This document shows positions 1 through 10,610 of a DNA stretch of 64,000 bases, piece by piece. The notes under the pieces are model-generated. The model had not been told where the DNA came from and ran no database searches. It was given only the letters and a program-made list of their open reading frames with translations. Numbering within the stretch: the first letter of the stretch is position 1; each line of letters opens with the position of its first letter. Position numbers and translations under genes: made by a program. Source of the stretch: Neoceratodus forsteri (taxonomy: Eukaryota > Chordata > Ceratodontiformes > Ceratodontidae); contig CM057450.1 in assembly GCA_016271365.2 (NCBI GenBank), positions 1,805,259,967-1,805,323,966 on the forward strand, written 5' to 3'.

Positions 1-83
1 TACAACTGATGTGCTTTAAACAGCTAAGCTGCATTTTGAAGTACTGTGCCTTTAACATTTCACTTTATAATTCATGCAGCTTT

Positions 84-145
84 TGCTGTCAAGCCACACT
101 ACCTGATGAAGCCTCACATACAGTATATGAGGCAAAGCGTTGGCA
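84..145 (+). ncRNA. Possible decayed hammerhead ribozyme of a retroelement
   Basis: CTGATGA stands at 103-109. It is followed by a stem II formed by GCCTC (111-115) and GAGGC (129-133) around a 13-base loop, and then by AAAGC (134-138) where a working hammerhead has GAAAC. A GTC that could be the cleavage triplet lies near 88-90. GCCACAC (93-99) can partly pair with GTTGGC (139-144). Known hammerheads in Penelope-like elements and retrozymes have this order of parts. The two changed core bases suggest an inactive copy. No reverse transcriptase is visible next to it, so the parent element is unknown. Confidence 0.3.
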
Positions 146-789
146 CTTAGTGCTGTGCTCTCTATGTAGAATTAGTGAAAGCTGGATTTAACACTTCAAC
201 ATTTTAGTTGTTTTCTGCTGAGTGCCACCATTGGTTTGCTTTGTTGTATAGTTTTTTTGGTCAGGACTCTGTATGTCATGGGCACGTGGTGTGTTGCTAT
301 ACATGAATACAAGTTCAACCCAGTATTGGAAGCAACTGCAGAAGTTAATAGAGAATTCATGGATGAGAGATTTCGGAGCAGAGTGAATGGAAGGGGGGAA
401 AAGGGAGCCCCAAAGTTTAGGGAAGTAGAGTGAGAAGGCAGGTTGGCCAGCAGTAGATTTCATTTGAGGTTGAGTGAGAGCAAGCATTGCAAAGGGAGTA
501 AGAGGAAGAATGTGGGAAAGAGAGGGGAGAAGTAAGATATGAGGGGAGGGAGGCAAACCAATATTTGGAGATAATGGACACACTGAGTCAGGCAACTGGC
601 ATCAAGAGAGGAGAAGGAAAGGGAAGAGTTCAGAGTACAGTGGCGTCCTCGCAGGAGTGTATCAAGGGCAAGGCAACAGGAGTGAAAGAGGGTGTCCAGT
701 CTAGCTAAAGTGGACTTTGAAGCAGCACTATAAACAATGTCTCCACAGTAGGTTTCAATCCTCCACTGTCTGTAATCTTCCCCAGTAGT
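146..789. other. No gene recognised; purine-rich stretch
   Basis: From about 360 to 720 the plus strand is rich in A and G. The short open frames here have no recognisable domain. The part near 700-780 could be a decayed LINE or transposon end, but I cannot support an assignment. Confidence 0.5.
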
Positions 790-971
790 GTCTGATGCCC
801 CAAGTCAGCTGAGCACAATTCTGTGGTTTCACCACCTCCATATGTCATGTTTCATCTGATGCAATACCATCTCGATTGGGTTCAAATTAGGCAATTCACG
901 TGCCATCCTGACTCAGTTCACACCCTTGTCCTTTATGTAGACTCCAGACACTGCATATATTGGGTCATTAT

Positions 972-1187
972 CTGTAAAATATAAAGAATGAAGGTGTTAT
1001 ACTAACCATATGTAAATACTGGACTATATATCACTGCCCAGAAATGCAGAGTATTTATTTAGTTTTTGTTGATCAGGACTGATCATAGAAATCAAGGCAG
1101 TATACAATAGCAGCCAAAGTAAAGTACCCAGTCAAATACCAGCTGACAATTGCACTGAGTAACTGATGTCCCAGTGTAATACTGTAC
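972..1187 (-). other. Intron in Tc1-like transposase
   Basis: On the minus strand the donor is CCAAG|GTACAG and the acceptor is ATTTTACAG|ATAATGACC. Removing 216 bases joins CAA-G to AT-AAT-GAC and restores the catalytic Gln-Asp-Asn-Asp-Pro block. The intron has stops in the reading frame and no transposase similarity. Confidence 0.75.
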
Positions 1188-1537
1188 CTTGGAAAACCTG
1201 AAGCTCGGATGCAAATACACACTGGATAAAGGGCACCATTGTATCGGACACTATCTCCTCTCGAAAGAAATTGCCCTTCATTATTCCAGTGAACAGCAGC
1301 ATTGGCCCAGGCCCTTGGCATGAGATGGCACCCCAGACGTGTTTTCAATAGGTGTTTGGGCTTTGATTTCAGTACCAGGAACCCTTTTTTCTGAAAGCCA
1401 TGGGGCATAAGGACTGCATGGCTATAGTACTCTCATCTGTAAAATTCATGTCTGAGAATGTTTCATTTGACTCCATCCTTACCTTTGCCTGCTCCAATCA
1501 CTTATTCTTGTTAGCCTTACAGATGAGAGGGCATGTC

Positions 1538-1719
1538 CTGCGAGGTACAGATGAGAGGGCATGTCCTGCGAGGCCAAAAATATATGCTGTCAGGAACAGG
1601 TGTGATTGTACAGTACAATACCTAGAAATGACAGTTCCAACACCTAAATATATTCAAAATAGGCACCAGCCTGAATCATGGAATAGATAACAATGGCTAA
1701 CGGTCAGTAAACTCCTTAC
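1538..1719 (-). other. Intron in Tc1-like transposase
   Basis: The donor is GCCCG|GTAAGG and the acceptor CCTCGCAG|GACATG on the minus strand. Splicing gives the expected Arg-Ala-Arg-x-Cys-Pro-Leu-Ile block. The acceptor and the first 20 bases of the exon are duplicated in tandem (28-bp unit, second acceptor 28 bases away). Only the acceptor nearer the coding exon keeps the frame. Confidence 0.72.
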
Positions 1720-1944
1720 CGGGCTCTGCCATAAGTCCATCCTTCCATGCATCTCATTCATCGAATTGGGGATTCGGACACAGAGTGCCCTTGTTCCACA
1801 AGTGTATGATGGACTTCTCAAGCAATACTTTCATCATCCTCCATTGTAAACTTATCCACTATGTTGGAAACTTCACTGCAATAGAAAGAAAATTAAATGT
1901 AGTTACGGCAGCTGTGGCAACAAAGCACTGTTTAGTACCATCAA

Positions 1945-2605
1945 GGTCACTGAAGTAGCATAGTACCATTTCATAGCGATGTAGTGTGGCTTGCTCAAGG
2001 TCACTGAGGCAGCATAGTACCATTTCGCTGCGATGTAATGTGGCTTGCTGAAGGCCACTGAAGCAGCATAGTACCAGTTCACTACCATATAGTGCGGCTT
2101 GCTGAAGGCCACTGAGGCAGCACAGTACCATCTCACTGCCATGTAATGGCTAGCTCATGGCCACTGAGGCAGCAAAGTACCATTTCACTACTGTGTAATG
2201 TGTCTTGCTGTAGGCCACCTCTGGCAGTCATGTGGGTTGCTGAAGGCCACCTCAGGCAGCACAGTGCCATCTCACTGCCATGTAGTGTGGCTTGCTGAAG
2301 TCCACCTCTGGCAGCACAGTACCATCTCACTGCCATGTAGTGTGGCTTGCTGAAGTCCACCTCAGGCAGCATAGTACCATCTCACTGCCATGTAGTGTGG
2401 CTTGCTGAAGTCCACCTCAGGCAGCATAGTACCATCTCACTGCCACGTAATGCGGCTTGCTTAAGGCCACTGAGACAGCACAGTACCATCTCATTGCCAT
2501 GGTAACATGGCTTGCTGAAGACCACTGAGGTAGCACAATACCACTCACTGCCATGTAATGTGGCTTGCACAAGGCGACTGAGGCAGCACAGTGCATACTA
2601 CTACC
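1945..2605. repeat. 54-bp minisatellite, about 12 units
   Basis: Units of about 54 bp share the core AGTACCATCTCACTGCCATG followed by a block with GTGGCTTGCTGAAGGCCACT. Some units are shortened, for example around 2206-2260. Because 54 is a multiple of three, long open frames appear on the minus strand with an 18-residue repeat (MVLCCLSGLQQATLHGSE). These are products of the repeat and not a gene. It lies just upstream of the most 5' transposase exon seen and is therefore probably inside the next intron of that pseudogene. Confidence 0.9.
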
Positions 2606-3330
2606 GTATTATGGTGTTATAGATGCCCACCTAGTGCACACTGTTGGCTTCTGAGGGATTCAGGAGTGAGCCAGCCAGATGTTTCGGAACATGCAGTCAT
2701 GACGTGACAATGGTATATAAAAAATGTTACTTTATCAACAGCTGTATACAAGGATGTCTTGCACTTGGGAAACAGTATTTATGGGGGTCTTTGTGGAGCT
2801 TGAAGATTGTTATTACAGACATCAAACTGCAAGGCAAGATACTGTACCACTGCACTGAACTGTACATCAGACTGAAGATGACTTCCATATTTGCCATAGA
2901 GAACTTTTATGGGACATCCAAGGCAACAAGATTACGAAGGAAGAGGTCATTGGTGTGCCCCAAGTGCCGAACAGCACTCCAGTAAGCAGAAAGAGGTGGA
3001 AAAGAAAATGCAGCTCCACCTGTAAAACGCCGTCATTCATAAAGGACACCAGAAAGTACACAGTTAAAAAGCATTCTAATTATTGGTTTAAATTGTATAT
3101 GATAAAAAATAAATTACATATATAGATATAGATGCTGTGTAAATACACCCTGCTGTTTCACATGTGGGTTATTTAAAAGTTGGTTATTTCCAAGTAGAAA
3201 AAACATTTAAAAAATAATGGTTTTGACTGTGTTGTTTACATCATCATTGACTTATAGTATTCTCAACACATATTTCTGTCTTCCAAGTAGTGTGATATCA
3301 TTGCCAGGGATAATGAACCATCATTTTATA
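2606..3330. other. No gene recognised
   Basis: Short open frames on both strands show no domain I recognise. Upstream exons of the Tc1-like transposase could be here, but I could not identify an N-terminal helix-turn-helix. Confidence 0.5.
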
Positions 3331-3360
3331 AAGAGCAGGAGGAACAACAAGAGAAGAAAA

Positions 3361-3711
3361 ATGGCTGAGGCATCTGAACAGCAGGCACCTACTGAGGAGG
3401 ACCAGGCACATTTCAAGGAAAGGGCAGCACATGAGGAGAGGGCACATTCCATGGAAGTGGCAGCACCTGAGGAGCAGGCGCATCCCGAGGGAAGGGCAGC
3501 ACCCAAGGAGCAGGCACATCCAAAGGAAAGGGAAGCATCTGATCAGCAGACAGAAGCATGCCAAGAGGAGAGGCAGCAAGAGGAGAAAAGTGAAATGGAA
3601 AGGGCAGCTCCACATTGGGAAGGGAAAGGGTTGATTGCACAACAATCAAAGGTAGCAAATAGAACAGGAGAGAGCACATTTGAGCATTTTGTGCAGAACA
3701 GCATAAAATAA
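3361..3711 (+). CDS. Hypothetical ORF with 36-bp coding repeat
   Basis: From the ATG at 3361 (MAEASEQQAPTEE) the frame stays open for 116 codons. Its core is four exact-length 36-bp units at 3397-3540, giving a 12-residue repeat of the type EEQAHPEGRAAP that is rich in Glu, Ala and Gln. The charged tail ends at a TAA at 3709-3711. A second frame continues to 4076, which would need a frameshift to join. I recognise no family. It may be a fragment of a transposon accessory protein or only a low-complexity repeat. Coding status is doubtful. Confidence 0.25.
   Translation: MAEASEQQAPTEEDQAHFKERAAHEERAHSMEVAAPEEQAHPEGRAAPKEQAHPKEREASDQQTEACQEERQQEEKSEMERAAPHWEGKGLIAQQSKVANRTGESTFEHFVQNSIK
3397..3540 (+). 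repeat. Four tandem 36-bp units
   Basis: Each unit begins with a GAGGAnCAGGCnCAT-like core followed by a GAAAGGGCAGCACC-like end. All four are exactly 36 bases long, so the reading frame is kept. Confidence 0.85.
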
Positions 3712-4076
3712 GTGCAGATGGAACACCATCAGATGTGGGACCCAGTGGTGCAGATAAAGGCCAGGCAATTCCAGCTATTGTCCTTGATGCAGGAGTTAAG
3801 AAGGGAATTGAGAAAGATGTGGCTACCAGTACCAAAGTCATGCACATTGATGCCTGTGGAGAAGCACACATCTGCAAGTCTTTTGAGGGCAACATGGCAG
3901 AGGTGGAGGAAATGCCACCACCAGCAGATGAACCTTGCGCTGACCCAGTGCAAGTCAGCAGACACTGTGATTTAAGCGACGGCAGTAGGTACACTACCTC
4001 TGCCACTTCAGTCACAGGTAACTTGGGCTGTAGTGCATGGGCCAGTGCCAGGAGGACATGGGCACACCAGGAGTAG

Positions 4077-6379
4077 CAGGGTTGTTCTACTCGACATGGA
4101 CGTTACGCCTCTCACAAGCAAAAAGGAAAGGGATCTGAGGTGCTTGTGCTATGACAAGTCAGAAAGATCTGCAGCACCAGTATTTTATGCCCTTGTAGGG
4201 TTCAACCTGTATGTATGATGAGCAAATAATATTAACTATGACGGCACAAGGGTCAAAAACGAGTTGCCCAGGAACTTCATAAATGTTATTCTTATGCATG
4301 TAAGGTGGCTGTTTGACTTTTTGACCCCCCCCCCCCCAATTATGAGAAAAATAAAAGACAAGGCACAATACACTAACAGCTAAGAATAGTACACAAAAGT
4401 GAAGGGCACCACACACGGATATAAAATGTGTGTACAGTATTTGTATTTGTGTGTCTTATTTATATATACACTGTTTCGCTTTCATATTCATGTCTGCAAA
4501 AAATGTTATTTTACATTTCTGACTCATATTGTTTGTGTGATTTTGTTACAGTTAGTATTTATACAGTACATTGTGGCATACTGTTTTGTTGGAAAATAAA
4601 GGCTATTAAAATAGTTTGACTTCTGTCGCTCTGTTATGTTGGGAACATACTGTATGGAATGTAAAATAGGTGGCCACATGAATGCCATCACTTCCATGGT
4701 AACAATAAATAAATCCAATTATTAGCATGGAAATCCTTTATACAGTGTTATGGTAGTAAATGTGTAAGAGGGATGGTGGGAAAGGATATTATAACAATAT
4801 TATAACAAGGGAGAAATGTTAGGTACTGTGACTTGTGATCCATTTTCTCTTTTTCAGTCTTGCTAGACCCATGGTGGTGGTGGGGGGGGGTAGTTGAAAG
4901 AATGACCTGACATAAAATGCTAAATTTGGTGTTGTCAGACACAGGTCTGTATTGGGTGTTGCTTGTAAATGTGTGGTCCATGTTGCCAGTGGCTCAACAA
5001 GGACAACAAACAGAACAGTGAATCACAAGCCTCCTAGAGGCAGACAGAAGTATTACAATAGTCAGTATTTGTTGCTCCGACATTGGACATTCCATCCATG
5101 GATTTATAGCATGCCACAGCTGCTGTAACATCCAGTATCATTCATTGTGGTGATGGCTACTATAATATCTCCTCCATAGATCCACACTCAGTCCTCCCAC
5201 TGTTCCCCTGAACTCAAAAGTGTGTCTGTACTTGAGGGACACCTGGCTTGGCTGCAGCAGACTGGTGTACTGCCTCAACCTCCTTTTTTGTTCTCCCTGC
5301 AAGTTTCCTAGGTTTGCCAGTTGGCTACAGTCTTTGGTTTCGCCCTCCAGTGTGTGGAGCAGTATGTCTTTTTCCTTTTTCACCTGGTACTTTATAAGAG
5401 AGCATATTTAGAGTGTCTTACTGTCTTCTTTCATGTTTGTTGAAATGTGTATCACTTTGTTCCTTCCCAGTAGTGCAGGGAACACTCTGACACTTTATTT
5501 TCTTATTTGATTTATTTTATGAGGGTCCATGGTAATGGTTCACTTGAATTCAGTTGTTTTGTGTTTCTGAGAGAAAGTAGCACTATGAGAGATAAGGTTA
5601 TATGATAAGGATAAATAACAATATATACTGTTAGGAAATATTGGCATACATTATAATTTATGAATGTATCTTTTAAAAATAAAAATAAACACACACCTCT
5701 CTGTCATCTATCTATATATTTAATTATTTCTTTAAAAATGGGTAAGAAAAATCCAACTGTTGTACTGGTGCACATACATCCCATGACCATGAATTATACC
5801 CCCACAACCTCACGCATGCACCTTTTTCTGTTTTTTTTTTTTTTTTCACAAATACCAATTTTGCACCCATCTTATAAGTGTGATAACACACTTTAGGGAG
5901 TGCAGTCACTGTCTAATATGTGTAGATCTCAGGTGGCTTAAGGTACTCAACTTTGCATAGTGCCTTTCTAGACACCCAAGGCATGTGCATATCAGTGTAT
6001 GACCATATATCCTGTTATGTGTTATCATGTACATATTATAAGTATATTAACATCTACAGCTCTCTGTCTAGCTATTGATCTGTCTGTCTTATCTCTGTGT
6101 GTATAATGCAAAACAAGAAACATTTCTGTTTATTCATAAAAAAATCAATATTGTCTTCAGATGAAGAATGCTATTATTTTTGGGTAATATTATTCTTGCA
6201 AACATATCTGGTGTAGTATAACGTGCGTTTGTCTTTCTGCTTTTCTTAATTTATGGATTTATGAGTTACTTCCACGGTTTTCCCACGTATGTACTTTTTC
6301 TATTCTCCCTTCACTGTTGCTGATACAGTATATCTGCTCACTTCTGCAGTCTCACTGTTTTTTCATCGTCACCCTTCTG
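4077..6379. other. No gene recognised
   Basis: AT-rich DNA with homopolymers: a C run near 4324-4338, a G run near 4881-4888 and a T run near 5828-5845. Short ORFs such as the one at 5138-5383 (minus) have no recognisable motif. Confidence 0.5.
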
Positions 6380-6599
6380 TATGTGTTTACTTCTCCATTT
6401 CATTCTCTTCCGGGGAGTGGGGAAGGTACTGATGCGGTTGGGGCTGATGTCACTGTATGTAGTGACAGGGTGCACAGCATCATGTGGCAGTACCATTTGC
6501 CCCAAACTTTCTGAATCTTGCAGGGTCTTGATGCCTCTGGTCCTAAAGCCAAAAAGTGTGACTCTCCTTAACCCCTTGCATGTCTATGATTTTTAAACT

Positions 6600-6720
6600 G
6601 CTTAACATATGAGTTATTTATTGTTTTACGTATATTAATATTGTTATCATGCTTGTTGCACTGTTTTGTAGGGCGCCCTGGACCTGTGCAGAAGGTCAAC
6701 TATAAAAATAAAACCTACTA
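6600..6720 (+). mobile_element. L2-like LINE 3' end fragment
   Basis: The sequence contains TAGGGCGCCCTGGACCTGTG and then a tail of ATAAAA and CTACTATTACTATT type. This resembles the 3' ends of L2-clade LINEs, which finish with short tandem repeats and not with poly-A. No coding part is seen. It points on the plus strand, opposite to the L2-like element that follows. Confidence 0.4.
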
Positions 6721-6769
6721 TTACTATTGAGGACATTTTCAAACAGATCAAGTTACTAGTCAGTAAGCA

Positions 6770-9700
6770 ATTAAAAGAGATTTTTATAAAGCACCAATTC
6801 CCATGGGCTGTGAGTGCTTTACAATATACTGTACATAAGAGAGCAATAAAAAAATCTCACAACATATACAACATCATAAACTCATAAAATCAACAAATTG
6901 ACACCGTCAGACTATCAAAAATGACTACGATAAATAAATTAAAACATAATAAATAATAACATAACCATAACATTGTACAACTGAGATGCTGGGATAAATA
7001 AAAAGCTGCTATAAAAAGATGGGACTTCAGACCCTTTTTAAAGGCTTCCAGTTAGGGGGCCTCCCTCAAGGGTCTGGGGAGTGAGTTCCACAGGGTTGGG
7101 CCAGCAACATCAAATGCCCTCTCACCGCAGATTTTAAAGGAAGTTTCTGGTATAAGGTATTGGGTTTCATAGCCCAATACCTTATGCCAGTGTGAGCTGA
7201 TTTTTATTAAAAGTAATTTTTTTTACTCACTGGATTAAGTTATTGAAGGGATCATAGCTGGCTCTGTAGCCACCGCCAGTTGATCCCTTCTAGCTTCCTA
7301 CTTCGTCTACTCTGCCTGCCACCATTTCCCTGTCAGACTGCTTATAGCTTCATAAAATGGCTTTTAAAAAAGACCCTGTAGACTTGCAGAGGGCTCGCCC
7401 CCACGCTCTCCCTGCTGAAACGTCACAAAAACGCTGAGTGTGGGGGTGGAACTAAGGAACTAGGAAGCTGGAAGGGATTGACTGGCTGCGGCTATGCGGA
7501 GCCAGCTACGATCCCTTCAATAACTTCATCCAGTGAGTAATAAAAAATTACATTTAACAAAAAGCAGCTTACACTGGCATAACAGCCCAATACCTTATGC
7601 CATTTGGTTGGAAATTAACTTTAAGTGAATCCTGGAAACCGCTAGGAGGCCCACCTCAGAGGAGAGGAGGAGTCTGGAGGTCTGGTGAGGAGACAGAAGA
7701 TCTTTCAGGTAGCTTGGGCCCAGTCTGTGTAGGGCTTTGTAGGTCAGCAATCTGACCTTGAAGGAGATCCTCCACCTCACCGGCAGCCAGTGCAGTTTGC
7801 GCAGGACCAGGTTATATGACAGGACCCTGGGTGGCACATCAGCAACCTAACTGCAGCATTCTGCGCCAACTGCAGATGACGTAGGGTCCCTCCATTTAGC
7901 CAAAGGTAAAGGGAATCACAGTAATTGAGTCTGGATGTAACAATAGCGTGTATCAGTGAGGGCAGGTCGCTGGGTGAGATAACAGGCTTTATCTAGGTGA
8001 TAGTTCTAAGATGGTAAAACCAGTATGGACAACAGATGACACCTAAGCCTCCAGTGTCAGTTAGCTGTCAAATATAACATTCAGATTCTTCACCCTGCCT
8101 GAGGCGGTTAGAGAGGAGGAACCAAGCACTAGTCTCGTCTCCTTGTCCCCCACATCAGTTCCCCGCTGGTGACCAGGCTTGATCACCAATACTTGCATCA
8201 TATCAGGATTGTGCATTAGCCAGCTGGAGGGCATCCAGTCCTGTATCTCAGCCAGACAAGAATTCAGAACAGAGACCGCACCATGTGTCCCTGGTGCAAA
8301 CAACATATACAGTTGGGTATCATCTACATAGCAGTGAAAACCTACCCATAGCTTTTAATGATATCACCCAAGGATAGCATGTACAACATGAATAACATGG
8401 GTGAGAGGATCGAACCCTGGGGAGCTCCACAGGACAGGAGCATTGGGGAGGAGGAATACGTTCCCATCACCACCCTTTGAGTCCTACCTGTAAGAAAGGA
8501 CTTGAACCAGTTGATGACAGTTCCAGCTAGTCCACAGAGATCCTGCAGGCAGTCCAACAACACCCCGTAATCCATGGTGTGAAATGCTGAGGAGAGATCA
8601 AGGAGCATGTGAATTGGTTGTTCACTTCAGTCTCTCCCCCTGAGGAGATCATTCTGCATCTTGACTAGTGCTGTCTCTGTACTGTGTCCAGACCGGAAAA
8701 CAGACTGGAGTGGCTCATAGATGTCAAAGGCAGCTAGATGTGCTTCTAACTGAATGGCCACTACTTTCTTAATAACTTTCACTAAAAATGGACGATTAGA
8801 GATAGGTCTGTCATTTGTGAAATAATCCAGGTCCAAGGATGGTTTCTTCAAGAGGAGTTTCACCAATGCCTCTTTAAGAGCAATGGGGAATGCCCCTCTT
8901 GAGAGGGAGCACCGGATTATCTCAGCGAAAACTGGGACAAAAGACACCATGCATCCCTTTGTAAGAGACCTGCTGGGCCTGTGTTCAGTTCACAACATGT
9001 AGGCTGCAGCTTCGAGATTATCTTGCTAACCTCTTCCACCCCCACTGAGCTGAACTTGCACCAGACATGAAGATTACTTCTGTTTGCACCAGATATGACC
9101 CTGCAGGCCCTATGAGATCCCGCTGTGGAAATACCCATTCTGATGGAAGACACCTTGTCAGCAAAGAACAGAGCAGACTCATCGTATTTGGCAGCAAACA
9201 ATGCTCTTACAGTCTTGCTAGAGACAGGAGGGACGGATAAGCCTGTCTACCATCCAGAAAAGCTGAGCTGGTCTGTTCTTTGCTGTGGCAGTGTCCCTGG
9301 ACAGGAACTATGTCTTCTTATGGGAGATTGCCCTTTGGTACTCAGTATAATGAATCTTCATAGCCAATCTATCATACTCAGAATGGGGCTTCCACCAGTG
9401 GCATTCTACTCTGCAACCCAAGGTCTTCAACTCCCTGAACTCCCAATCAAACCATGGGAATCTCAAGTGTGAGAGCCTCAGTCATACATAAACTGCTGCA
9501 ACAGAATCAAGAGTCTCGGTGATCACCTTGTTATAGGCCACCACTGCCTCCTCTGGTCCAATTGCACAAGCCTCCAATACATTTGATAGGACCAGTTTTA
9601 CCATCAGTCCTTCAGGGGTCAAACCTTTTAACAGGCGGAAACGGACCATCTTCACAGGGGAGGAATCTCGAGGGGACCCCAAACAAGGACTTCACTGTGC

Positions 9701-10610
9701 AATGAGCCAACCAAATGACCGGATCAATTTCGAGGTTATTTATATTGAGTCCCAGTGAAAATATCAAGTCCAAGGTATGGCCATAAGTATGGGTCACAGA
9801 AGTAATGACTTGTGTCTGGCCCAGCGATTACATCGTCTGGAGGAAGTCGTGTCCAAATTGTGAGAGTTTGTCATTGACCCAGGCATTGAAGTCACTCAGA
9901 ATTAGCCCTCTGGGTGACTCTTAATACCTGATTGGTGACAAAATTGCTATTTCCCACAGGAAATCACTCTTGCGACCAGGAGGCCAATACATGAGAAGGA
10001 TCCTGCAGCCTGCACCTGGACGTCCCACAAATGGTCATATATTCAAATGACAAGGTAGACTTCTCTGGGAGCACAACGAAGTTCAGGTTGGATCTAAAAT
10101 AGCCATTCCCCTGCCCCCTCCTTGGGCAGTGCACAAAGGAGAACCCGGATGGAACTGACGCCTCCAATATTGGTCCAGCATCATCACTCAGTCAGTTCTC
10201 CATAATGCAGTCCAGGTCAAAAGATGAAATCAAGTCCGCCATGTTTCTCATTGACCTGGCATTCCATAGCACTGCCTGGGTGGGATGAGTGTTGGCTGCT
10301 GGCCCTAATGCTACCTGTCCACTCAGTCCGGTGGAAGCCCTGGGTATGGGAGCCAGCCAGGGCAAACCCCTTTCTAGTTCCCATTTCACCCCAGGATGCC
10401 TTCTAAATCTCACCATCCCAGTGCTGCACCCTCTGCTAGCCCTCCCCGAACCCCTCCACCTGACTGCGCTCCTTCTGTCTATTCCTGCTGCCCTACAGTG
10501 GCCATGAGTAATGGCTGACAGAGAGGAGTCCATAAAGCGGCAAAAGTCCAGCAGCTGGGCTGGGGAGTAGCTAAGTCTAAGGGGTCTGTCCTCCTGCATA
10601 TCCTAGCAAG
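6770..10610 (-). pseudogene. L2-like LINE retrotransposon #1, decayed
   Basis: Read on the minus strand, an endonuclease begins near 10300 (VLWNARSMRNMADLISSFDL). It is followed by reverse-transcriptase pieces. Motif A is LLDLSSAFHTMD near 8570-8608, then comes GAPQGSILSPMLF near 8400-8430, and a YVDD core lies near 8320. The C-terminal region contains LRKLHWLPVRWRISFK near 7780-7810 and then FDVAGPTLWNSLPRPLRE near 7080-7120. The 3' end near 6770-6850 resembles L2-type tails. Frameshifts and stops break the frame many times. A palindromic MITE sits between the last two blocks. The enzyme would nick DNA and reverse transcribe its own RNA; this copy is dead. Confidence 0.8.
7150..7605. mobile_element. 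Palindromic MITE inside L2-like LINE #1
   Basis: Arms of about 150 bp run from 7158 to 7315 and, inverted, from 7450 to 7603. Both ends carry TAAGGTATTGGG or its complement, and the inner arms share TTATTGAAGGGATC. The element splits the LINE C-terminus cleanly. At the left end a second small palindrome (TAAGGTATTGGG / CCCAATACCTTA, 7159-7191) is nested in the arm and is missing from the right arm. No transposase is present, so this is a non-autonomous element of unknown superfamily. Confidence 0.75.

Larger units (their letters stand above)
790..1875 (-). pseudogene. Tc1-like transposase pseudogene with introns
   Basis: The minus strand encodes a Tc1/mariner DDE transposase that would cut and paste its own element. 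It reads in one frame only if GT-AG introns at 1538-1719 and 972-1187 are removed. The exon at 1720-1875 (51 full codons) carries the HTH end with SESPIR and CMEGWTYGRAR. The exon at 1188-1537 (116 full codons) carries the first catalytic Asp in FTDES and the conserved block HVWGAIS. Joining it to the exon that begins at 971 recreates FQDNDP with the second Asp, followed by NLNPIE with the catalytic Glu. A third acceptor, a pyrimidine tract ending TTGCAG, ends at 1876, so more exons should lie at higher coordinates. All seven in-frame stops are TGA, as expected from CGA or TGG decay. There are no indels in the two complete exons. The C-terminal end near 790-830 is uncertain and terminal inverted repeats were not found. 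Confidence 0.8.

Noticed and set aside
1859..2570. Cys/Leu-rich repeat proteins on the minus strand
   Set aside because: They are produced by the 54-bp minisatellite, whose period is a multiple of three.
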